A stretch of 64,000 nucleotides of DNA from Nostoc commune NIES-4072 (GTDB lineage Bacteria > Cyanobacteriota > Cyanobacteriia > Cyanobacteriales > Nostocaceae), in NCBI RefSeq assembly GCF_003113895.1, contig NZ_BDUD01000001.1, positions 2,500,924-2,564,923 on the forward strand. Reading direction: 5' to 3'. The notes under the pieces were generated by a model. The model saw only the letters and a list, made by a program, of their open reading frames with translations, searched no databases and had not been told where the DNA came from. The position numbers and the translations under genes were made by a program. Of this stretch, positions 25,767 to 34,269 are shown in pieces; the stretch's first letter is position 1, and the number at the start of each line of letters is the position of its first letter.

Positions 25767-26189
25767 ATGGCTAGTTCAGGGGAAGACTACCTAATTAACC
25801 GCAGCAAGCAAATTAAGCGGCGACAAAAGTTAGTAACAATAATCTCTATGGTCTCGTTCTTAAGTTCCATTGTGTTTTCGGCGGTTCCTTTAATTAGACA
25901 GGCAACTGAGCCATCCAAAACAGTAGTTCCATCTCCAGATTTTTCATTAGAACAAAAGGCGCGGAGTTTTGAGATGGTTTTAAAACGAGAACCAGAGAAC
26001 GTAGTGGCCTTGGAAGGGTTGGTAAATGTGCGCTTAGGGTTAAAAGATATTCAGGGTGCTATTCAAGGTTTAGAGAGGCTAGTCAAGTTACGTCCTGATA
26101 GGCCGAGCTACAAGGTTTTATTAGAGCAACTGAAAAAAGCACAAGTCAACAGCAATTCTCAAACAAATAATCAGTCCAAACCTAATTAA
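25767..26189 (+). CDS. Single-span membrane protein with TPR-like repeat
   Basis: A 140-residue protein. A basic N-terminus (NRSKQIKRRQK) precedes one membrane helix (LVTIISMVSFLSSIVFSAVP, about residues 24-43), giving a signal-anchor with the C-terminus outside the cytoplasm or in the lumen. A proline-rich spacer leads to a TPR-like segment (FEMVLKREPENVVALEGLVN, IQGAIQGLERLVKLRPDRPS, about residues 72-125). The tail is rich in Asn, Gln and Ser. Widespread hypothetical type in cyanobacteria, with no specific role assignable. Confidence 0.75.
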   Translation: MASSGEDYLINRSKQIKRRQKLVTIISMVSFLSSIVFSAVPLIRQATEPSKTVVPSPDFSLEQKARSFEMVLKREPENVVALEGLVNVRLGLKDIQGAIQGLERLVKLRPDRPSYKVLLEQLKKAQVNSNSQTNNQSKPN

Positions 26190-26372
26190 TACTCTTTACT
26201 TAAAAGGACGTTTCAAAAGTCCTCTTGTTGGCAGGAAAACATTTAAGTATACTATTCCTAAATCATTCGTGAAGAGTTAGATACCCAACTTATTTTATGA
26301 GAAGTTTGGTATCTGAAAAAAGTGAATTTTCACAACTATTTAAGACTGCTATTTATAATATTTTTATAAAAA

Positions 26373-26713
26373 TATAGGACTACTATTTGATTTTTGAACA
26401 AAATTAGGTATTGTAGGGGAGGCAGTGCGTTGCGGTGAATCCAGCGCTGTAGGCGGGTTTCCCGCCGTAGGCGACTGGTGAACCCGTTGGGAGGTTCCCG
26501 ACGCTCGATAGCGTAGCGTAAAGCCTGCGGCATGGCTTCGCTTAAAGCGACTGTGCGTAGCGTCTGACTCGCTTGCCGCCGACGCTATCCGTTGTAGCAA
26601 CTGGCGTTGTGTTAGAACGAAGTTTGTAACGCACCATTATCAAGGGTTTGGTGCGTTACGCTGTCGCTAACACACCCTACGTATCTTTTCAGAAATCAAA
26701 TCGGATTCCTATA
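26373..26713. repeat. MITE-like element, ATAGGA...TTTGATTT family, copy 1
   Basis: The left end ATAGGACTACTATTTGATT (26374-) and the inverse complement of the right end, ATAGGAATCCGATTTGATT, match over about 24 bases with few differences. Length is about 340 bp with no gene. The interior holds GC-rich dispersed repeats and the phrase GGTGCGTTACG...ACACACCCTACGTAT, which also occurs in the shorter copy at 50387-50498. The right end lies flush against the stop codon (26714-26716) of the glycosyltransferase gene. Confidence 0.65.
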
Positions 26714-29449
26714 TTATATATTTTCTATAGAACATAAAGGAATTTGTCGTACTTGCTGATTGGCAACTATCTGTTTATTCTCATGTTCTAAGACAAATCT
26801 GGCATTAATACAAGGAATTAAACTTTGCCATCGGTTATCAGTCAAATCTCTTAATAAAGAAATTGTCAACTCCTCAGTTATATCTATTTCTTCTTGCATC
26901 ATAAGATTCATAGCTATACTTTGCAATAATAAATCAGCTTCTTCTTGTACAATGCCATTGATATCGATCAGTAGAGTAATTTGCTTATGATTAGGATGGG
27001 ATATGATTAATTGAATAAGATCCATCAATTCTAATCCTAATTGTTCTTCATCTGTTGACCAATCTGGAAAAACAATTATGTTAGTTTCTTTGAAATTCAA
27101 ATCTGAAAATGAGGCTTTAATTAAGGCTATTTTTACAATTTCTGCCATTTTGAACCAAGAAAAATGTTTCGCCTGTTCTAAGCCTGCATTAATTAATAAG
27201 TTTCTGCAACTCGGTTTTTGCACTTCACATAAAGCATCAACCATGCCCTGAATATCATCATCTTTGACGTAAATTACAGCATCTCCTCCGGCTTCAGGTA
27301 AGGAGGCATTAGGAGTAGTAATTACAGGAGAACCACAAGCCATTGCCTCAATTACTGGCATTCCAAAACCTTCATATTGAGAAGGATAAACTAATGCCAC
27401 TGCCCCAGCATAAGCTAATCTTAATTCTTCATCACTCAATTGTAATGCGTGAAAAGTACATCCCGCAGTATATTGTCGCCATTCAGAAGGTAATTGATTA
27501 CCTGCACCAGTTGCTACTATATCGAAATTATGTTTGTTGCTTAATTGGGCAAATGCTTGAAAAAAGAGAATTGCGTTTTTATATCCTCCTAAGCCACTTA
27601 ATAGAAAATAGGGTTTATTTATACCATATTTATATTTAAAAGCGTTTATTTCAACTTCAGAAGCAGGGCAAAAAAGAGAATCTACTCCACAATGGGCAAC
27701 GGTAATTGATTCTAATGGTATATCTGAAAAAAATGTACTTAAGTCCTTAGCTGTGTTTTCTGATATAGCAATAAAAGCAGAGGCGTGTTGAATTCCGTTA
27801 TGTTTTTCCCTCCACATCGGTTCATTTAAGTTGCCTCCTAATACTTCTGGTATCATGTCATAAGCCATAAATACAGAAGGGGTAGTAATAGGAGTAGTGT
27901 AGTAGCTTGAAATAAATAATTCTGCTCTTTCTTCATCGCAAATTTGCTGGAGAATCTGGCGATCGCCTTCAGTATTATTATAATTGTAAGCGTGAATAGT
28001 ACGATAATTAATACCGTTAATTTTCGGTGCAGTATTAGCCCGATCTAAGACCAATATATGATCAGCAAATTTGGTGTTAGCCCATTGCTCCAAAAGGGAT
28101 TTCCAAACTCTTGCAATCCCGGTTTTATAGAGTTGAAAAAATACCCCATCTACCAAAACTCTTGGCACTGATTGTTCATTTTCTTCATATTTTTGAGATT
28201 TAAGTTGTAACTCCTCCTTTTTAGTAAGTTTATTAATATCAGTAGTAGAGACTACGATCTTTTCCATTCTAGGCAATATTCCCTGAGCCAATTTAACTGC
28301 TTGAGCAACATTTGATATCCCTACTTGTTCGCAGTTAATAATTAATTGCCTTGAAGTTCCGTCTGAGGTAAAAATAAGTCCTTGGTATCCTTCTACATTA
28401 GTATTCAAATTAGTCAATTTATCAGGTATGTTCAAATTAGCAACAGAAATACCATGCTTTTGGGCTAGTGCCTCAATATCTTTTAATGTTATTTCATATG
28501 TACCCGGGTCTCTATTAATGTGTTGAATTACAAAATTTAATAAATTTTCTATATTTACCTCAAGTTCTGTATCAGATGGGAAAAATAATTCTTTAGTGCG
28601 AAGTTGTAAGTGTGCAAAACCTATCTCTTGATTGGTTGTGGGAATTAAAATAGGATGCACTTTTGAGCGATAATCTTCTTTTTCGTCTTTGAGAGCATCT
28701 TTCAAAGGTTCCGACTTGAAACTTTGGTAACATACTGATGCGCCTAAACTATATCCTGAACTGCCAATAATAGATATAGAACGGAAAGAATATAAATAGC
28801 TATCTGTAAAATAGGCATTAACAAGACCAGAATAAACATCTGGAGCTGTCGCCATAGTAGATGACATAAAGTATTTGCCATAAATCGACTTAATACGCTC
28901 TATTATTTTTCTATGGACAAAAGAATTGTAAACCATAGGCAAAAATTCATGAGATAGCTGATAGTTATAAAATTGTTTCAGTCTTTCTTTTGAATTCCAC
29001 AACTCGGCATGAGATAACAAATTTAGCTGTAGTCTATTTCTTATCCAAGGTACGATTGCATTGGGCCAGCCATACGAGTATCGAGACCAAGAAAGAATAT
29101 TAACGTTATACTCACTTATTAGCCTTGAAGCGAGTTCAAGCCCATCTGGCATTAAAGCATCATCATCTCCTAAAACAAAAATATATTCTCCAGTAGTGTA
29201 AGACAATCCCAATTCCCAATTTTCAGATATAGACAGTCTCTCATTAGCGCGAAAATATTTAATTCTTTCATCTTTAAATTCATGAACAACTTTATAGGTT
29301 TCTTCGCTGCTAAAGTTATCCATAATAATTAATTCAAAATTATAGTAATTTTGAATTAATACGCTGTCTATTGCGTAGGGTAAGGTTAAATGTCTTTCTC
29401 TGGTAGGTATAATAATAGAAAATAAGGGCTGATTCATGTTTTTACTCAA
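26714..29449 (-). CDS. Bifunctional glycosyltransferase, GT2 plus GT4
   Basis: A 911-residue fusion. Residues about 8-240 are a GT-A family 2 domain: FSIIIPTRERHLTLPYAIDS, then FELIIMDNFSSEETYK and YIFVLGDDDALMPDG (D-x-D-type metal site). A linker of unknown fold follows. Residues about 430-770 are a GT-B family 4 domain: VDGVFFQLYKTGIARVWKSL, KPYFLLSGLGGYKNAILFFQ and LVYPSQYEGFGMPVIEAMAC with the E-x7-E donor motif. The last 130 residues (FPDWSTDEEQLGLELMDLIQ) resemble a tail seen in other polysaccharide transferases. Last gene of the ten-gene sugar operon. It probably adds two sugars of a repeating unit. The stop codon abuts a MITE-like element. Confidence 0.85.
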   Translation of the reverse strand: MSKNMNQPLFSIIIPTRERHLTLPYAIDSVLIQNYYNFELIIMDNFSSEETYKVVHEFKDERIKYFRANERLSISENWELGLSYTTGEYIFVLGDDDALMPDGLELASRLISEYNVNILSWSRYSYGWPNAIVPWIRNRLQLNLLSHAELWNSKERLKQFYNYQLSHEFLPMVYNSFVHRKIIERIKSIYGKYFMSSTMATAPDVYSGLVNAYFTDSYLYSFRSISIIGSSGYSLGASVCYQSFKSEPLKDALKDEKEDYRSKVHPILIPTTNQEIGFAHLQLRTKELFFPSDTELEVNIENLLNFVIQHINRDPGTYEITLKDIEALAQKHGISVANLNIPDKLTNLNTNVEGYQGLIFTSDGTSRQLIINCEQVGISNVAQAVKLAQGILPRMEKIVVSTTDINKLTKKEELQLKSQKYEENEQSVPRVLVDGVFFQLYKTGIARVWKSLLEQWANTKFADHILVLDRANTAPKINGINYRTIHAYNYNNTEGDRQILQQICDEERAELFISSYYTTPITTPSVFMAYDMIPEVLGGNLNEPMWREKHNGIQHASAFIAISENTAKDLSTFFSDIPLESITVAHCGVDSLFCPASEVEINAFKYKYGINKPYFLLSGLGGYKNAILFFQAFAQLSNKHNFDIVATGAGNQLPSEWRQYTAGCTFHALQLSDEELRLAYAGAVALVYPSQYEGFGMPVIEAMACGSPVITTPNASLPEAGGDAVIYVKDDDIQGMVDALCEVQKPSCRNLLINAGLEQAKHFSWFKMAEIVKIALIKASFSDLNFKETNIIVFPDWSTDEEQLGLELMDLIQLIISHPNHKQITLLIDINGIVQEEADLLLQSIAMNLMMQEEIDITEELTISLLRDLTDNRWQSLIPCINARFVLEHENKQIVANQQVRQIPLCSIENI

Positions 29450-29557
29450 TTATTTTATTTAAATTTTTCAAATACAAAATTAGTAGAATACCAAGATTAT
29501 AAATATTTAATTATTTGACAGTTAATTTATCAAAAATTTATTTATATTTAATCATTT

Positions 29558-30748
29558 TTAGTAAAGTAGAATTAAGTTATTCTCAAGTTTGAGTATATCT
29601 TTAATTTGTATTTTTATACTTTCTTGAAACACACGAGATGAGATGAGAATTGGTTCATCTCTATTTTTTATATCATCAGGAGAAATGATGGGAATATCAA
29701 ATATTGTTTTTCCTTGATAGCGATAATTAGAATCAATAAAAGCTGAAATTTTTGCTTGAGATAATCTGCTAGTTCCCATCAATCTCAATGTATGAGTGCC
29801 AGTTCCCCACACAAGAATAGAAGATGCTTTATCCACGACATCATTAATAATTTGATGGATACGCTCTTCAATTTTTTTAGATTGGGTAATATAGTTGGAT
29901 AAGTCTATTTCTGTAAGTTCATCTTTAACTATAGAAGCTGGATTAACATTATCTATTTTTTTATAAATACCCGAAACTGACGGACAAATTGTATTAGGGC
30001 TTTGAGGATAATTTTCTTTCAACGAAAGCAACTCCAAAAACCCAAAACTTTTCATTAAATTAGACAGAGAAAATGGTGAAAAAAAGTTAATATGCTCCAT
30101 ACTAAATTGCTGAAATGGAGCATCTTGATACATAGAAAATTTGCTAGCATTGGGAACATCTATAAAAACTATTCCATCATCAGATAATATATTACTAAGT
30201 CTAGATAATGCCCTATCTATATCTCGAATATGTTCGAGCACACCACTCAATATAATGCAATTAAAAGGCTTTCCAGGAATTTCTATATCCCAAAGATTCC
30301 CTGTTTGTACAACAATTCTATACAACTTTGCAGCTAGGTCAGAACATACAGGAGAAGGATCTAAACCTTTGACATTTGTATACCCACTTTCTTTAAACAA
30401 TGATAGAAGACGACCAGTAGCACAACCTAAGTCAAGTATTGAAGATTGTGTTGATAGAAGATATGGTTTAATAGTTTTTACGTATATCTGAAAACGCATC
30501 AGATCAAATCCTGATTCTTTACCGCCACTATCTTGATATTCATATTTCGACATTTGCTGATAATAAATATCAAATTCAGTCTGTTCAGGAATATCGTCAG
30601 CAAAACCGAAACCACAATTTTCACATACAACGACATCATAACCTGTTAATAAGCTACCCTCAGATAAGAGAGAGAATTTTTGTCTAAACAGGAACTTCTT
30701 ATTCTGGCTATTACAGATGGGACAGTTGCGTTTGATGTTTTGAATCAT
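29558..30748 (-). CDS. Class I methyltransferase with sugar C-methyltransferase layout
   Basis: A 396-residue S-adenosylmethionine enzyme. The N-terminus has a zinc-binding CPICNSQNKK...VCENCGFGFAD (residues 9-12 and about 42-45). The methyltransferase core has ILDLGCATGRLLSLFKESGY (about 103-122), then LSGVLEHIRDIDRALSRLSN and VFIDVPNASKFSMYQDAPFQ. The C-terminal third (SILVWGTGTHTLRLMGTSRL, then FIDSNYRYQGKTIFDIPIIS) is a nucleotide-fold module like that of NDP-hexose C-methyltransferases such as TylC3/EryBIII. The three-part layout suggests methylation of a carbon in a nucleotide sugar, which fits its neighbours. O-methylation is the alternative. It sits 54 bases downstream of the radical SAM gene. 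Confidence 0.8.
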   Translation of the reverse strand: MIQNIKRNCPICNSQNKKFLFRQKFSLLSEGSLLTGYDVVVCENCGFGFADDIPEQTEFDIYYQQMSKYEYQDSGGKESGFDLMRFQIYVKTIKPYLLSTQSSILDLGCATGRLLSLFKESGYTNVKGLDPSPVCSDLAAKLYRIVVQTGNLWDIEIPGKPFNCIILSGVLEHIRDIDRALSRLSNILSDDGIVFIDVPNASKFSMYQDAPFQQFSMEHINFFSPFSLSNLMKSFGFLELLSLKENYPQSPNTICPSVSGIYKKIDNVNPASIVKDELTEIDLSNYITQSKKIEERIHQIINDVVDKASSILVWGTGTHTLRLMGTSRLSQAKISAFIDSNYRYQGKTIFDIPIISPDDIKNRDEPILISSRVFQESIKIQIKDILKLENNLILLY

Positions 30749-30802
30749 GTTAATTATTATGTATAAATTTGTTTAAATTTTAATTTATTATATAAATCGT
30801 CA

Positions 30803-31792
30803 TTAGCTGGTTAATTTATGTAAAATTAGTTCAGAATATTGATCAAGATTATCTTGCAAAGTATCAATATATTGACAGTTACCACAAGCTTTGTTTTTAT
30901 GGCGTTCTTTTTGAAGGTGCATTTTTCTAAATTTTAATAATTCTTCTCCCAGCCAAATTGATTTTAAAGATTGCTGTTTGACATCACCAACTAAGGTACT
31001 ATGAGACCAATCAACACAACAAACAGAAACAGTACCATCAAAATTAATTGTAAGCGTATAAAATGGAAAAGGACAGACTTCTTTAGATACCAAAGCTACA
31101 CCATCAGGAGATTTATTAGGATTAGTACCTAGTGTAAAATCTTTAGATTCAGACATTGACCAACCCATTAAATTATCAATATTTATGGAAGTAGAAATTT
31201 CTGCAAAGTCATGATAAAATTTTTCTTTTTCATTGTCTGATAATCCGTAATCAACAATTTTTATATGAATTTTACAATTTTTGCGATTAGCATACAAATG
31301 AGCGATATTTTCTTTTAATTTGTCATAATCTAATTTAATTTTTGCAATTTTTTGATAACCTTCACTATTAACTGCTTCTATAGAAATACGAATTAAGTTT
31401 AAGCCTGTATCAATTAATTGATGATTGATATGGGGATTTAACAATGAACCATTTGTGGTTATCCAATATTCTTCTGCTACTTCTTTACTTTTGGCATAAC
31501 GAATCATATCAGGAAGTTTTTTGTTCAGAAGTGGCTCGCCATCTTTGTAAAAATACAGTTTTTTTAATTTTGGCTCAAATTCTGATACATCATCAATTAT
31601 TTTACAGAACAAATCATAGCCCATAATTCCTTTTGGGCGGTTTACTGATTTTAAAAGTTCTGGATCACCAGTGGGACAAAATTCACATCGAAAATTACAG
31701 ACATTAGATGGATCTATTCTAAGGAGATAGGGTGAAGATAAAGGAATAACAGATTCCAGGGATTGTCTTTCTATTACTCTTATTGATGACAT
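30803..31792 (-). CDS. Radical SAM protein with SPASM-like C-terminal cysteines
   Basis: A 329-residue radical S-adenosylmethionine enzyme. The 4Fe-4S motif C-x3-C-x2-C is CNFRCEFC (Cys32, Cys36, Cys39), followed by KKLYFYKDGEPLLNKKLPDM, the usual 'GGEP'-like position with DGEP. The C-terminal region has more cysteines (KEVCPFPFYTLTINFDGTVS, VCCVDWS, ACGNCQY), fitting an auxiliary cluster of SPASM or twitch type. Its place in a nucleotide-sugar operon suggests sugar dehydrogenation or rearrangement, or modification of an aglycone. The substrate cannot be deduced. The gap to the ThDP enzyme gene upstream is 56 bases. Confidence 0.85.
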   Translation of the reverse strand: MSSIRVIERQSLESVIPLSSPYLLRIDPSNVCNFRCEFCPTGDPELLKSVNRPKGIMGYDLFCKIIDDVSEFEPKLKKLYFYKDGEPLLNKKLPDMIRYAKSKEVAEEYWITTNGSLLNPHINHQLIDTGLNLIRISIEAVNSEGYQKIAKIKLDYDKLKENIAHLYANRKNCKIHIKIVDYGLSDNEKEKFYHDFAEISTSINIDNLMGWSMSESKDFTLGTNPNKSPDGVALVSKEVCPFPFYTLTINFDGTVSVCCVDWSHSTLVGDVKQQSLKSIWLGEELLKFRKMHLQKERHKNKACGNCQYIDTLQDNLDQYSELILHKLTS

Positions 31793-31848
31793 AGTTTTTT
31801 TAATTAGTTACAAGGGAATAAAAATTGATATAAAACATGATGGCAAAA

Positions 31849-33654
31849 TTATTCCTTAATAGGAGGAACAATCATATTAGCCAAAAACTCCTCTCGCTCT
31901 AAAAAGGGCCACATATCTTCAAGCGGTTTAGAAACCATTGTGCCATCTGGATTGCTTATGGAAGTAATACGAGGAGCAGTAAATTGATTAGGTGATATAA
32001 GCACTTCACAAATAAAGGTTGAAGATGAATTTAATACCTCTATTATCTTTTGTCTAATTTCTCCATGATTAGCTATTTTGGTATAAGGAATATCAAAAGC
32101 TGCACTAAGTTTACTAAAATCAGGCAAGGTTAACCCACTATTAGGATTACTAGCAATATATCTGCCTTGAAAATAATTTTTTTGAGTATTTTGAATAGAA
32201 ACATATCCATCGTTATTCAAAATAAAAAATTTAATAGGTAATTTTAATCTCCTGGCAGTTTCTAATTCCTGAACATTCATGATAAATCCGCCATCTCCAT
32301 CAATACAAATGGTTTGTTTTCCTGCACTTGCTAAACAGCCTCCAATGGCAGATGCAATACCAAAACCCATAGATCCTAGTCCTTCGGTGTTAAAAATTCG
32401 CATTCCAGGCTTAACTCTAAACGCTTGCATGGTAATTTCACTACAAGCTCCCGAACTACCAGGAATCAATAAATCATCTTCTGACATCTCTTCAGATAAA
32501 ACATCAATAAGAACGTAGTTATTAACTCTATCTGACTCTTCCCAATATTCGGGAAGGATTACAGGGTATTTAGCTTGCCAATCTTTGCAACGATTAAGCC
32601 AGCTACTACGATCTTGAGAGATAATTTTACCCTTGTGTTGCAAAAATTCTCTAATAAAATCACCTGCATCGGCACAGACAGGGACATCAATACACATCAT
32701 CATTTTACTAATTTCATTAGAGTCAATATCAACAATAATTTTTTTAGCCCCTCGAGCAAAATTTTGATGATTGTATGCAGTTTGGCCAAAATCTAGCCTA
32801 GCTCCAATAGTTATTAATAAGTCAGAGTTTTGTTGAGTAAAGTTAGCTCCTCGCTGTCCGATTGCTCCAGGTCTACCGACAAATAACCAGTGAGATTCCG
32901 GCAAAAAATCAATGGTTTTCCATGTGGTGAGAACAGGAATTTGGAGGATCTCAATTAGCTGCAAGAAATCTTCTATTACTCCAGCTAATCTCACTCCATT
33001 ACCCACTAAAATAGAGGGTCTTTTTGCCTGATTTAATAGACTAATAGTTTCACTAATCTGTTGTTGTAGTAAACTGCGATCAATTGGCTTTTCTACTTCC
33101 TGCTTCTCAAAGCCAACTAATTCAGTTTCTTCTATTTGGGCAGCTTGAATATCCAAGGGAATATCAATCCACACAGGCCCAGGTCTACCATTTTTAGCCA
33201 GGTAAACAGCTTTTTCTAGATGATAGCGGATGGTTTTGGAGTCTGTCACTACTACAGCATATTTAGTAATTGGTTTCACCATCTCTACGATATTTATCTC
33301 TTGAAACCCCATCTGCCGTACACCACGCGTACCTACTAAATCAGCAGTTTTAACTTGACCTGATATAAATAAACAAGGTGTAGAATCTAACCAAGCTCCA
33401 GCAACTCCAGTGAGAGTGTTGGTTCCCCCCGGCCCTGTGGTGACTAAAGCTACTCCTAAGTTGTTGGTGTACTGTCCATACGCTTCGGCTGCGATCGCGC
33501 AAGCTTGTTCATGAAGATTGCAAATATATTTTAATTGTTGACACCTACCTACAGAGTCTAGTAGGTGCATAGATCCTCCTCCGGGCAATAAAAAAATATG
33601 CTCTACACCCAAATTGGCAATAAACTGAATTACATAATCAGAAAGTTTGATCAT
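31849..33654 (-). CDS. ThDP-dependent enzyme, acetolactate-synthase-like (YerE-like?)
   Basis: A 601-residue enzyme with all three ThDP-family domains. The N-terminal domain has the catalytic Glu in CNLHEQACAIAAEAYG and LVTTGPGGTNTLTGVAGAWL. The central domain has LVGNGVRLAG and LITIGARLDFGQTAYN. The C-terminal cofactor motif is QTICIDGDGGFIMNVQELET...FILNNDGY (GDG-x-NN). Acetolactate synthases join two-carbon units from pyruvate. In Yersinia, YerE uses the same chemistry to attach an acetyl branch to C4 of CDP-4-keto-3,6-dideoxyglucose. With rfbF, rfbG and rfbH in the same operon, a YerE-like role is a reasonable inference. No small regulatory subunit gene (ilvN) is near, arguing against branched amino acid synthesis. 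Confidence 0.85.
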   Translation of the reverse strand: MIKLSDYVIQFIANLGVEHIFLLPGGGSMHLLDSVGRCQQLKYICNLHEQACAIAAEAYGQYTNNLGVALVTTGPGGTNTLTGVAGAWLDSTPCLFISGQVKTADLVGTRGVRQMGFQEINIVEMVKPITKYAVVVTDSKTIRYHLEKAVYLAKNGRPGPVWIDIPLDIQAAQIEETELVGFEKQEVEKPIDRSLLQQQISETISLLNQAKRPSILVGNGVRLAGVIEDFLQLIEILQIPVLTTWKTIDFLPESHWLFVGRPGAIGQRGANFTQQNSDLLITIGARLDFGQTAYNHQNFARGAKKIIVDIDSNEISKMMMCIDVPVCADAGDFIREFLQHKGKIISQDRSSWLNRCKDWQAKYPVILPEYWEESDRVNNYVLIDVLSEEMSEDDLLIPGSSGACSEITMQAFRVKPGMRIFNTEGLGSMGFGIASAIGGCLASAGKQTICIDGDGGFIMNVQELETARRLKLPIKFFILNNDGYVSIQNTQKNYFQGRYIASNPNSGLTLPDFSKLSAAFDIPYTKIANHGEIRQKIIEVLNSSSTFICEVLISPNQFTAPRITSISNPDGTMVSKPLEDMWPFLEREEFLANMIVPPIKE

Positions 33655-33659
33655 CTTTA

Positions 33660-34247
33660 TTAATCTCTACCCAAATTTGTCAAAGAATCAAGTATTTCTG
33701 TTCTCGTCATCGTAGAGTTATTCCAAGGTTGAGGCATTAAAAATGTCTTCATTCCTAATTTTTGGGCTGCTTGAATATGATTAGGATTATCATCAATCAT
33801 TATTTGCCCCTGTTTCCACCAAGTTAAAAATGATTCTTTATCTTGATCATACTCAGGAATTAAATCACCAACTCGGTAGGAGGGAACAAAGGCAAAACAC
33901 CGAATCCATTTACCAAAATACTTAATTACCCAATTTGCCATCAAAGATGCTGTTTTTATCGGTGTTGCTGTTAAGGCAATATGACGAAAATAACTGCCCG
34001 ATTTTTTGAACCATTCTAATACTTCTGGCTCTGGTTTTAATTGAGATATTCCTCCTGATAACCGATAATCATCTAGACTGTTTAAATAATCTTCTTTCTG
34101 AATTCCTAGTATTAAATGAGGTGGATTTTGATTAAATTCTGTATATTTGATAGTACAAGTAGGATGAGAAACTAACCAAGACTGCTCCCACCACATCAGC
34201 ATTAAATTATTTAATACGTCATCTACGTCCCAAACTATTGTTAACAT
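33660..34247 (-). CDS. HAD-superfamily phosphatase-like protein
   Basis: 195 residues, soluble. HAD motif I is VWDVDDVLNN (Asp7 nucleophile, Asp9 acid), motif II the Thr in IALTATPIKTAS, and motif III/IV the acidic QIMIDDNPNHIQAAQKLGM. This matches small hydrolases acting on phosphorylated metabolites. It lies 5 bases upstream of the ThDP gene and 22 bases downstream of the NeuB-like gene, so it is surely cotranscribed. A phosphatase beside a NeuB homologue could remove the phosphate from a condensation product made from a phosphosugar. That is inference. Confidence 0.75.
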   Translation of the reverse strand: MLTIVWDVDDVLNNLMLMWWEQSWLVSHPTCTIKYTEFNQNPPHLILGIQKEDYLNSLDDYRLSGGISQLKPEPEVLEWFKKSGSYFRHIALTATPIKTASLMANWVIKYFGKWIRCFAFVPSYRVGDLIPEYDQDKESFLTWWKQGQIMIDDNPNHIQAAQKLGMKTFLMPQPWNNSTMTRTEILDSLTNLGRD

Positions 34248-34269
34248 TAGTAATACTTCCTTTAATCAG

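Noticed and set aside
31849..33654. ThDP enzyme as a normal IlvB acetolactate synthase
   Set aside because: It lies deep in a nucleotide-sugar operon with no ilvN or ilvC neighbour, which makes a sugar-modifying role more likely, though sequence alone does not settle it.
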